In this document: piece after piece, positions 42,862 through 53,300 of the stretch
How positions within the stretch are numbered: position 1 is the first letter of the stretch
Layout of the letters: the number at the start of each line of letters is the position of its first letter
Translations under genes and position numbers: made by a program
The notes under the pieces: model-generated
Told to the model about the DNA's origin: nothing
The model's database searches: none
Seen by the model: only the letters and a program-made list of their open reading frames with translations
Assembly: GCA_001247695.2 (NCBI GenBank)
Contig: LGRX02010061.1
Coordinates: 39,574-96,609 of the forward strand
DNA length: 57,036 bases
Reading direction: 5' to 3'
From: Cymbomonas tetramitiformis
Taxonomy: Eukaryota > Chlorophyta > Pyramimonadophyceae > Pyramimonadales > Pyramimonadaceae

Positions 42862-45141
42862 ATGAGCGTAAATTCTCACGTCACGCCTCCCTTGGGGGCC
42901 AACAATCGCATTAGGCTAGACACGATTTTTTCACGCGACGTCGGGTCTCGCTATAGACCGACGCCAAATTCTCCGGCTGTCAATCTCACGGCTCCGGACC
43001 GGACTCGAGCTGCGGCTGTCCAGAACTCCACCTGGGACGTCGACATCATCAAGAGAATTTCTCGCGACGCCTTGGGCTCCAAGGAAGACACCTTTCATGG
43101 TGACGAAGTACGCCGTAACACGCTCTGGACATCTATTGTGAAGTCCTTGCAGCGCGCGTTCGAGCAGAAGGACCCCAGCAACGCCGCTCTTTTTGATTTG
43201 GCGGACACGCAAAAGGAGGTCAACGCCATCTTCAATGCCATCCTCTTCTCGACTTTGACATCGTTGACTTCTCCTAGCTCGCCCGCGCGGCGTTGGGTTG
43301 AGGCTTCGGGACGGGCTTCGCCTCAGGATGGCAAGCGTGCCCTTCTGGAGGTGACTAAGAGGTTGATCCCTCGCGTGATTCGACCTCTTGGGCATTACGA
43401 GGAGCTTTGCTCCATTTACTTCGACGACAAGAAAGACCCCGACCCTCTTATTCAGGATTTCGACGCATGCCTGACTGCTATCGGCAACGGCGCCTCTGGA
43501 CCACTCGACGACATGATGACCAAGAAGCAGCTTCTGGCTTCACTCGACACCGAGTTCTACGACAAGGTAATCACCCCGCTTCGTCTCGACGTTGAGTTGG
43601 CCAAGGTCGAGCTCGAAGACATCTACGCCCACGTCCTCGAGGTTTGGGATGCGAACGCCGGCAGGAGCAAGCACGTGCCCTTCGTGGACAAGTCCAACGT
43701 GCTGTACTCTGGTCTGCCGTCCGACGTTGACGTGAAGGCCCTGATCAAGGACTTTCAGTTCCACATCGACGCCGCCAACAAGGTGCTCGCCACGCTCTCC
43801 GACGAGAATGCGAACGACGAGCCGACAACGAGCAGGTCGGCTCCGTCTACGGGCAAGCCTTCGGGCAAGCCAGGTGTGCATTTTCCCCCTTCCTCCTGGC
43901 GTGACCGCCAGAACCGTCGCGAGGATGGGAAGTACCATGGGCGGCAGCGCCAAATGAAGCACCGCTTCGCCGCTTCGCCCCTCCCCAAGGGCGGGAATTG
44001 GCCGCAAGACCGCCACCGCCGCAACGACAACAAGCATTTCGGCATGCACTCCGTGTCGTTCCACGTCGTCTCCAAGGCCTTCGTTCCGGAGTGTGTCCGT
44101 TGCCCTCCGGGGTTTTGGCATGACTCCGCGAATTGTCCCACCGCGGACATCAAGTGCGACGAGTGCGTGATTGAGCAGGCTGACGACGCCGACTGCCTCG
44201 TGTCCGCCTTCCAGACCGCGTTCGACACTGAGGACGACACCGCCTTTGCTCGACTCTGTGCACAACATGATCATCCCTTGGTTCGGCAGGACGAGGAGCC
44301 CTTCACGTTCTCCGAGGACATTGACGTGGGGCTCCGAGCACAGTACGCGGGATTGACGCCCACCCAACCCTCACTCCTTGCTACCCGCGTGCACGAAGCA
44401 CGCACCGCTCTCCGTGAGCTCAAGCAGGTGGCGGGTGGTGCTGAGTCCGGGACTCAGCACTTTCCGATGGTACACTTCGGTTCGGCCGCGCCCTCCGTGA
44501 TCGACGATGCCGTCGTGGAGCATGAGCCGGAGGTGACAATCGAGACCGAGGGCGACGCGCTAATTTGCCCGAAGCAGTTCGCTGACGGTGAGCCGCCCTT
44601 CGAACAGTCTTTTATGGACGGCATGTCTGTGCAATTGGGCTTCTTCGAACCCGAGCCACAGGTCTCTCTTCAATCCTTCAATCCCCTCCCTCCGTACATT
44701 TCTTCCACGCATGATTCGGCCAGCGTGGCTGACACGGAGTCTGACGGCGGGGACTTACATGATGCCGTCCCACCACCCGCTCCACGGGTTGGTGGTGTAC
44801 GGACACCTTCAATCGGAGCATTCCTCACGGCAGCAGCTATCCCCGCTTTGTTTCTGTGTGTGAGCATCGCCATGATCGACACCGTCACCGCCACAGCACT
44901 TTGTGATGTGGAGATTACTCCACCGTCGGTGGTGTACGGTGACTGCTCTGGTTATCAGAATGGCACAGTGGGCTGCTTCGCTGACTCCGACCTTCTGGAC
45001 ACTGGACCGACTGACTTCTACAACATCTTCAATCTGGACTCTGACGGCTTCGGCATCTACGATATGAACTTTCAATTTGACAGCTACAACGACTTCAATC
45101 TCTGTGAACTCTGCTCTGTGGACCACTTTAAAGGTGGCTAA
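42862..45141 (+). CDS. Gag-like polyprotein, 759 residues, with variant zinc knuckle and C-terminal hydrophobic segment
   Basis: It starts MSVNSHVTPPLGANNRIRLD. Residues about 60-340 look like a retrotransposon Gag (UBN2-type) helical region: GKRALLEVTKRLIPRVIRPL, then KKQLLASLDTEFYDKVITPL. A basic region follows, then a zinc-knuckle-like CVRCPPGFWHDSANC (C-x2-C-x5-H-x4-C; the usual spacing is x4), then an acidic region. Unusually, the C-terminus has a membrane-like stretch (AFLTAAAIPALFLCVSIAMI) followed by about 85 Cys- and Asp-rich residues ending CELCSVDHFKGG. Stop TAA is 214 bp before the 3' LTR, leaving no room for pol. The ATG at 42862 is preferred because the frame above it lies in the leader. 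Confidence 0.8.
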   Translation: MSVNSHVTPPLGANNRIRLDTIFSRDVGSRYRPTPNSPAVNLTAPDRTRAAAVQNSTWDVDIIKRISRDALGSKEDTFHGDEVRRNTLWTSIVKSLQRAFEQKDPSNAALFDLADTQKEVNAIFNAILFSTLTSLTSPSSPARRWVEASGRASPQDGKRALLEVTKRLIPRVIRPLGHYEELCSIYFDDKKDPDPLIQDFDACLTAIGNGASGPLDDMMTKKQLLASLDTEFYDKVITPLRLDVELAKVELEDIYAHVLEVWDANAGRSKHVPFVDKSNVLYSGLPSDVDVKALIKDFQFHIDAANKVLATLSDENANDEPTTSRSAPSTGKPSGKPGVHFPPSSWRDRQNRREDGKYHGRQRQMKHRFAASPLPKGGNWPQDRHRRNDNKHFGMHSVSFHVVSKAFVPECVRCPPGFWHDSANCPTADIKCDECVIEQADDADCLVSAFQTAFDTEDDTAFARLCAQHDHPLVRQDEEPFTFSEDIDVGLRAQYAGLTPTQPSLLATRVHEARTALRELKQVAGGAESGTQHFPMVHFGSAAPSVIDDAVVEHEPEVTIETEGDALICPKQFADGEPPFEQSFMDGMSVQLGFFEPEPQVSLQSFNPLPPYISSTHDSASVADTESDGGDLHDAVPPPAPRVGGVRTPSIGAFLTAAAIPALFLCVSIAMIDTVTATALCDVEITPPSVVYGDCSGYQNGTVGCFADSDLLDTGPTDFYNIFNLDSDGFGIYDMNFQFDSYNDFNLCELCSVDHFKGG

Positions 45142-45355
45142 AGTTGCTGTCAGAAGCCTAGTAGCACAACTAGATCTGTATCACGGGCACAGTAGCCTTC
45201 AGTGTGTAGTGCTAGCTAGAGATTTGGGACCGCCCTGGCCGAGAGCACAGGCCCCCACTAGCAATCTGTTTCCACCGCTTGAGATGGTGTGGTTTGTTTC
45301 ACCTAACACTGCCTGTTCCACCCTAACTCTTCCTCCGTAATAGTACAGGGTGGTG

Positions 45356-45550
45356 TGCTGGATGTGACACCCCGTGTGTGTCACAGTCCTCTGTCTGTAC
45401 TAGTACTCCGTACAGTACGGCTGTCACAGGTTCAGGGTTTCGGGCTTAAGCCGAGCAACACTCAATCTAACTTGACTTCTTATGTTATCTTAAGTGTAAG
45501 CATTCTGAGTATCCGCACCTCAATATACAGTCGACACTATATATTCCACA
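45356..45550. repeat. 3' LTR of the gag-only element
   Basis: 195 bp, apparently identical to 42274-42468, followed by the target duplication CTCTC. Confidence 0.9.
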
Positions 45551-45946
45551 CTCTCCGATGTATTTTGTGATTAGAGTGTTGACCACTTGCGGACAGCTGG
45601 TTTTTAGTAAGTCGAATTCTTCGGGCAGTTTAGACCTCTTTCTTCAATTCGCAATCAATGCCCAAGCTAAGCCGACAGGCAGCTCCGATCCTGCACACAT
45701 TCTTCCCCATGAGCAGACAGGCGGCACAGGTGCTAGCTGCTGACCACTAGCTGGCAGGAATTTGACTCGGCAATCTTTCCCATGTGGGTTGAGCGGCTAG
45801 TTTATATTTATTCGGCATCCTCTGTTCATTTCCTTACACTTGTGATCTGCTAGCAACTAGACTTCTAACATTCTCATTAGACGTAAACTCTAGTAGCTAG
45901 GGTGGTGACTTGCACAAGCTGTAGAGCCACCTCAGATGAGGTGGTG

Positions 45947-46096
45947 TGCTGGAATTGGCACTGTGACATGTTCGTACTGTCACGTGTCATTTCCGGTATG
46001 TCATCTTCGGTGACTCTGCTTGTGTCAGTCTGACTATTTATTCCCGTATGTTATCAATTATTGAGTTCGTTCTTTATCCGCCGGGAGCGTTCTCCC
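45947..46096. repeat. LTR-A, right copy
   Basis: 150 bp with one difference from 40032-40181, preceded by GATGAGGTGGTG. Confidence 0.85.
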
Positions 46097-46719
46097 CGTG
46101 GCTGCTGGAGTGTTTCCGACAAGAAATGCTTCCCTCCACGGGCCACGTACACCACGTCACCCTCACAGTACTGGTCATTCTTCCTGGATGTCAGGAGAAA
46201 GACCATGTGGGTCGGATAGAACCTCATCGCCCCTACCCAGATCATCTTCATGTCCGAGTACCGCAGGCATCCCGCCCACATCACTGACCCCATGCATGCC
46301 ACTGTCAGTCTGATGATGGAGAACCTGCCTTTGCCGTCTGTGTGATACATCCTGATGCCGGTGGCCAACAGCACTACCGGCATGGCCGCTTTCCTATTCT
46401 TCACACCCAGGCCGAACTTCCTCCGAGCCTGCTCCCGAACTGCCTTACACAGCTCCGCCTTAGTGGGGTTCTGGTCCCTCGGTACCAGAGCCACATCATG
46501 CACCGCGTGGATAGCCCCCGATGCCGTCTTAACCACTGAGAAAGTGCCTGCTCTGTCCATGACGAATCTCAGATACAAGGCCACTGTCATCGGCAGTGCA
46601 GGGCAACACTCCCGCGGCGGCTGCCTGGCTGCACACCATCTGGAGAACCTCCCGAATGCTCCCAAGTAACTATTACACCAGCTGCCCACTGCCATGGTGG
46701 TCACCATGTCCAGCTTCAT
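46097..46719 (-). pseudogene. Tyrosine recombinase, N-terminal half, cut by the LTR nest
   Basis: It starts at Met (46719) with an in-frame TGA just upstream. It shows a core-binding (SAM-like) domain: SYLGAFGRFSRWCAARQPP, ALYLRFVMDRAGTFS, SGAIHAVHDVALVPRDQNPT. The first catalytic Arg follows in MWAGCLRYSDMKMI. It is interrupted after QQPR at 46097. Removing 40032-46096 would leave 1,005 nt in one frame (334 residues) with the half at 39650-40031. No RT or other gene of a DIRS/Ngaro element is seen nearby. Confidence 0.8.
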
Positions 46720-46846
46720 GCTCCTCAGTCATGCCCTCCTGCTCATGCCGAAAAGTCCACCCGCAGCTAGCCATCACCCTGAAGTTAGGCGGGCCCACGG
46801 CTCTCTCATTATCCCGGCCCGCACCAGGCAAGAACAGAGCCTCTGC

Positions 46847-47332
46847 TGTCAGGGTTATGACCGATGACACATGTGTCATACATGTCATACCTGTCAGACC
46901 TGTCAGACATGTCATACCATGTCATGTCATGTCATGTCATATATTATAATGACAGACAGTCGTCAGACAGTCGTCAGACAGTCGTCAGACAGTCGTCAGT
47001 ACGGTCGACTATGATTGTACATGTCATCGAGATGATAAGTCACATCATCTGTCATTTATTCAAGGAAAGACTTGAAGGATACCTGTCATCGAGAGTTCGT
47101 ACGTCGAACTCGAAGATGGCGAAGCAAGATACAATCTTGAAGTACAAACAAGAAATCATCTTCGCTTCTAGCATGTGCGGAACAAGCATGCGCAGTATAT
47201 TAGGGCGAACGCATCATTCGTTCTGCCTATACTGGTCGTTCAACCAATGTCTCGGGTTCACAACCCAATGGCGGTACCATCTATGCGATGGGAGACATCT
47301 GGTATATATGAGCTAGCGTTGTGCTAGAGCAG
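46847..47332. repeat. Left long terminal repeat-like copy
   Basis: It matches 56564-57036. It contains TGACACATGTGTCA, four CAGACAGTCGT units, and downstream GTTCAATAAACACC, a polyadenylation-like AATAAA at about 47391, so the repeat probably extends beyond 47332. Confidence 0.8.
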
Positions 47333-50300
47333 GATCTTCTCACAGAAGCCTGCACTCATCTCCGCTCATACGTTGCATGCGTGTTTACTGTTCAATAAAC
47401 ACCAGCTTATTATTGATATACTGAGGGCTCGCTTAACAGCCCTAATAGATGGTATTCTAAACTCGTCAAGGCACGAGAACGAGAACTCAAGTGAGTGCAG
47501 CGTCAGATATAGTATATATTGTATTGTTCGCAGGTTGCAGGTTTGCGCATAAGCGACAGCGCTCGCAATCATATTGATATCTGCAAAGCGAATAATAATA
47601 TACGCCCGAATATCGACAGCACACGGATTGTGCGAGGATTTATCATCGCGAACATATTCGCAGCTGACAGCATTCGCAGAGAAATCGCCTTAATACTATA
47701 AACGACAAGGTGTGCGCACAGTGTACGGATCGTATACATATGATGTCAAAATTCGCAGGGTTGTCACGGTATGCGAGATGCAGATGCGCGAACGAAAAAT
47801 GACCGTCAGTACGTATGATTCACATCAACTGCGACTGGACGTACGAAATTTCGTTTAAGAGCGCGATCGCATTCGTTCATGCGACAATACACCGGCGACA
47901 ATGATATACTTTGTGAAATAATTGACAACATCGATTTTCGCTAATGATCCGCTCGAACCGTCCACAATAATCCGCTTGATGTACGATGATTTTTAGCTCG
48001 TCAGCGCGATGTGCACCTGTCATGATTTCATCAGATGCAATGGATGCACGATTTTAGGGCGCATGATTCCTGATGTATCTACATGCAGCGAGACATACAC
48101 ATGTCTACAATGTCCGCCATCCGTATGTACGCCATGTTACGCGCGTCAATATCCTCTGCAAAATGATTGTATACTCGCAGGGATACTTTGGATGGACGCA
48201 TGATGGACACATGATTACTATACTGCAGCATTTCACACTATATCTTGATGACTGCAGAGATATTTCAAACCGTCAGCATTTGTATACTTATTGCAATATA
48301 GTGTGCAAGATATGTGTATACTGAGGTTGCAATGATTGCAACACACACACACATGCACTAATACTACACTTGCAGCATTCACTATCATGCAGCACATGAG
48401 TATATGCAGCAGTACACCATATATACATTTTATACTGAGTGACTGCAATATTGTAAGTTGTGCATGCATCACCAAAACAGCTTGATCACGATATCAGCTG
48501 TAGTATATATACCAGTTTGATCACGTTAGCAACTGGAACACTAGCATCAACTTGCAATGTACTGAACATTCCACAAGCATATTGCAGTGCATGCTAGATT
48601 ATATTAGAACTCATGTTAGCATAAGGTGCCTGAAAGTAGTCTTAACATCATAATTAGCTCGTTATGTCCCGGTGGAGCCGAGATGCTCTTCGGATCACAT
48701 ACCGTTCTATGGTGGATTACTGGATGGAATACTCACCAGAGCTACATGTAAAATCAACCAGCAACTCATTATTGTGAATGAGATTATTACAGGATTACAA
48801 TAACTCCTAATCTGATATATATATATATCATGCTAGATTCATTCAGTACATGGTATGCTGATCACTATCCTGCATGATAACTATCTGGGAATATTGTAAT
48901 ACCAGAAGTCACCTTCCTGTAAGTGTGTAAAATGAACACACACACACACTGACAAAAGTACTAATCAGCAGTACTACACATCGCACACACACTGGCATTT
49001 ACTGTATATATTGACATTCACTGACTCAGAGTGAATTGGTCAATTATAATGTCCATTATGTACATGATAATATGGATACCATTCCACAAACACATGTGCG
49101 TGTGGAATGTCAGTGATGGCGATAGATATGGGAGCAGGATAAACCAACATGCTGTAGGGCTGGATGGAGATATCTCCAGACCCGAAGGCAGAATACTGTG
49201 CTCATTATAACAGCTGGTAACTGTTGAGCACAGTCCATCCACTCTCACATATCGCTGGAGCAAGAACAACCACTATACTGCATTCTGACAAATGACTCAG
49301 TATTGATCAGCACAAAAGCATGTACCTAATCAGAACAGTACATACATATATTGAGCTGACATAGGTGGTTGTGGACACCCACACACATATATATGTGTTG
49401 TGCTAAACTGCTTTGATTATTATCAAACAGTGTCCAGATATGTTTGAAATTCAGAGATATCATTTTGATATACTCTAAACGCACAGTCATATGCTCAAAC
49501 ATGTCAAGTTATCACTAAAGTGGATAATCCGCTTATGGTTGGTACACCTAATATATTAGCAGGAAGTGCAGTTACTTCCATGGGTTTCAAATCAGTAAAA
49601 CCCATAATTATGATCAACCACAGATGTTGACATACAGAGATATTCACTTATATGCCATGAAAATTGTCATGTGCAAAAGTGAAGTAAATTGCAGTACTTC
49701 TGTACCTTGCAGCTTACACACATACAGAGATATTACTATGGAAAACAATAAATACCCGAAAAATGGGCAAAATGGGTAAAATTCGTTTACGATAGATTTC
49801 AACCGTCCGGTTTATTGAAATTTCGACCCTATTTTATTTGATATTATGATTTTATACCTATTAAGGTATCATAAAATCATGACGGCCATAGTCATATCTC
49901 GTGTAACACCCTAGATAGCAGGTGTGGAATATATAGGGGTATACATATTGGCTGTAACACCATGCGTAAAAATGCTCCACGCATGATTTCAAAATAAAAA
50001 AATCGGGTTGGTCTTTTTTGCTGATCTCATTATTCAGCTATCAACAAATATTCCCTGATTTATGCAGCACTTGTAACACCATGTAGCACCCCTAAAATTA
50101 AATGTGTGTGTCGGGGGTGTAACGTACCTCTGAAAAACCACGTAACATACAGTGTGCAGTTAAATGCAGTTTTGCTTTAAAATGTTTGCAAAATATTTAT
50201 ACTGCTTTAATTTTACCTATTTTAGGGTTATTGATACCAAGTAACACCCTAAACACACTGTAGGGGATATGGGCCACTGTAACGTGATATGCCCTAAATG

Positions 50301-53300
50301 CCACCTAAATATTGGATACACTTTGTGTTTGGCATATATATATCATGCTGTAATCAGCACGGACATGATAATATTTCGGGCAACAACCCAAGAGCTGTTG
50401 GGCAACAACCCTAAAACTGTATAAGCTGCTTCCTACAAGGATTGCAAGCTATAAGCTATAAGCTGCAAGCTATATACTATAAGCTGTAAGCTATAAGCTA
50501 TGAGATATATAGGCAACTGACTGCCTATGTGTTCACACTTCCTCGAAGGGGGAAGAAGGTGGATAGGATTACACACATATCCATTTTATATCCCGATCTG
50601 GTGATTTCTGATGGATTGCTTTTGATAAAACCACTGCATCCACAAGTAACGTTGAAATCTGTACAACGTTAAACCCACCATCACGAATAAAGTGTAAACT
50701 CGGATGGGAAACTACATCCCAATGACTATAAGTTGACTATTGCTCAGCATTTACATCCTCGAGTAAGTTCGGAATGCTGAACTATATACATAACATATAC
50801 CTGATACCATGCTTAATTGCATATCCTGGATCAGAAGATGATAGTTATATAATGTATATATATATCCCACCTGATACACTTGGGCACTATAGCCGTACAT
50901 AAGAGTGGGAAGGACAAGTGCATCGCTGTAAGACTGGTTGATATAGTCCCAGTACTGAAGGCAGAAGTGGCACCTGAATAACAGCTGATAACTGTTGGGA
51001 GACCACCATGCAAGACGTTCCAAGCGTAATTCCTTTGTCCTAAGATGCAAGTGAATTGTTCATAATATGTTGACATCACATAAAAGCATTCTGATAAAAA
51101 CCCTATATATCCATGTGAGTTGTCATTACTACAAATGACATGGGTTTCGAATCGTCGAAATGAGTATAACTCCGATGAATTCATTAGTACAGAATAAGCT
51201 GTTGAGATTGTTCCTCCGGCTGGATTGCAATCATTTACAATCCCTGTACATTCCGGTGACAAAATATTGCACTGGACTGATCACCACATTTGGTATAATC
51301 TGTGATATATAAGTCACCAGAGAAAGCATTGCAATCAGCACAATGCTGTCTAGACTCACAAAGATGAGTAACAGATATTCTCAGATGTAATAAAAGAGGC
51401 ACAATGTGAGTGACCTGCGCTAAAATCGCGTATGCTCGGGCACTGTATTGTGACCTGCGCTGAGATCGCGTATGCATGGACACAATATGACTCGTGCCAA
51501 TGACGTGGACACAATTCATACAACCTCCGGTACAAGCGGACAAGGTTGACTGCCACGACATCACATCTAAAATCAATAAATCACTCAGAGAGAAGGTGTG
51601 ACACCAGTACAACACCATTATACATATAGTCAAAGGATTTTAAAGAAGACACAGTCTCTCCGATATTGACAAACATGGTACATATGTTACCATGCTCTCT
51701 GACCATATATCTGATATCCCACAGCATACGATGTTGGTAATAGCAAACCACTTCGCCGCTGGAGGGTAGTGTTGTATATATACAACACATGCTTGGGCAC
51801 TATACGTATGACCCACGCTGATGACGTGGATTCGGGCTGCATCCCAATAACTGCAATGCACCTTTGGTGCAATGGGCTGCAACCCGAGAACTGCTATCCA
51901 GCTTCATAGAAAGCTTCCACGTCATCACATAGAGGTCGGACCTCTGTTGTATTTAAACGGCGCCTGACAACCGCCTAGCAATACACTTCCTTGAGGGGGG
52001 AAGATGATAAGCTAAAAATACAACTAAAACCCAAATAAATAATAAAGACAAATAATAAAATAAAGTAAGTTGCATCATTGTTTTTGTTTTGGTAAGCCTG
52101 ACTATATACAGTCAAACCATGCAGAACTCCATGAAGTTGACACATTTATGTATCAAACATTTCTAAGGTCATCAGCCATGACATACATATGAGCTTGATT
52201 TTGAAGACCTAGACATTGTATACCTCTAATCTAGCATGTATCCAGACTAGAATTGTATATTGACTCGGTGCAAGCACCATAGCCTCTGCCACCGATGATC
52301 ATTGAAAAGGGCAACCATTCTTGATATTCATCTGATTGGATCATTAAAGGTGTCAAGATTACTCAATGCAATATGCAGGCTACGGCCTGAGTACAACACC
52401 TAGAAAGGTCAAAGCCACTGAGCTGACCAATGCAGCATAAATGCTAGCTGCCTTTGAAGGCTACATAATAAGCCTATTGCCCTTATGTCTTGAAATGTAT
52501 CCGTGTATTGGCATCTCTTTGAGGTAATCATGCCTGCTGAATGAGCCATACCAACCATCTTGTCTTCATGGACCATTACATATCTGATCATACCGCCATT
52601 GAACAAAGCCTATGCAGTGAGATTATTATATCACAAAGCATTTCAGTGGTACACATCAAACAATTGCATTGCAGCAAAGATCATCAGCTCTTCATCATAC
52701 CTAAAGGTTGAGTTGTTGTCAAAAGTATTGATTCATCGGACACCATATCTCAAAGGTCTATTCTTCATGGAGGACAGAATCTGTGCAATCATGGCTATTC
52801 AGCCTCCAACATAGCTAACATAGCTATACAGTCTATGACCCAACCGTTGTTAAGCAGCCTCCACGCCACATGGCTAAAAGATGGCAAGCAATCTCTTCGG
52901 TCATTCTTGGGCATAGAGCAATCAAGCACAGCCAATTCAGGATGTTTATCCCGAAATTCTCCAAGAGTTATTCATGTTTTCCATGTGTCATATGAAAACA
53001 GCCAATATACCGCCCTATGATGGGAGTCATCTCCTTCAGCGAGGGGAAGTGGTTATGCTGTAAAGTTGACCAATCTGATCATCATAAAAGTGACAGATTT
53101 GAGAAAATCGATTGAAACTTGTATTGAAATAAATTCCTTACAATAAGGTATTGCACCTAAAGACAAGGTATTGCACCTAAGGGAATAAAGGTTTCATCGT
53201 CTGAAATAGGAAAAGAGTTTTACATTGACTCTAGTTCCTGAATTCAGAATCGCATAGAAAATATGTTCTATCCTGTGCATATAGAAAGTACATTAGATTC

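Larger units (their letters stand above)
42274..45550 (+). mobile_element. Gag-only non-autonomous LTR retrotransposon (TR-GAG-like), complete
   Basis: The 195-bp LTRs at 42274-42468 and 45356-45550 appear identical and start TGCTGGATGTGACACC and end TATATTCCACA. The 5-bp target duplication CTCTC lies at 42269-42273 and 45551-45555. The interior holds one 759-codon ORF and no pol. A polypurine-like ACAGGGTGGTG precedes the 3' LTR. Very similar LTRs mean recent insertion, by machinery supplied in trans. Confidence 0.9.
40032..46096. mobile_element. Nested cluster of small LTR elements inserted in the recombinase gene
   Basis: Nearly identical 150-bp direct repeats (40032-40181 and 45947-46096) beginning TGCTGGAATTGGCACTG delimit 6,065 bp. 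Inside, in order, are: an acidic ORF tail; a third, diverged LTR (40870-41022); a 313-residue acidic ORF; a complete gag-only element (42274-45550); and a shared 3' region ending CTAGTAGCTAGGGTGGTG before each right-hand LTR. No 5-bp target duplication is seen around the outer pair (AGAAA versus CGTGG). Confidence 0.8.

Noticed and set aside
44985..45020. DTG triplet in the Gag-like tail as a retroviral-type aspartic protease
   Set aside because: No flanking hydrophobic strands or second conserved motif, and the ORF ends about 45 codons later.
52560..53020. Plus-strand frames inside the large element as copia-type integrase or RT
   Set aside because: No catalytic motif (for example YVDD or DD35E spacing) can be recognised and frames are short. 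A profile search would be needed.
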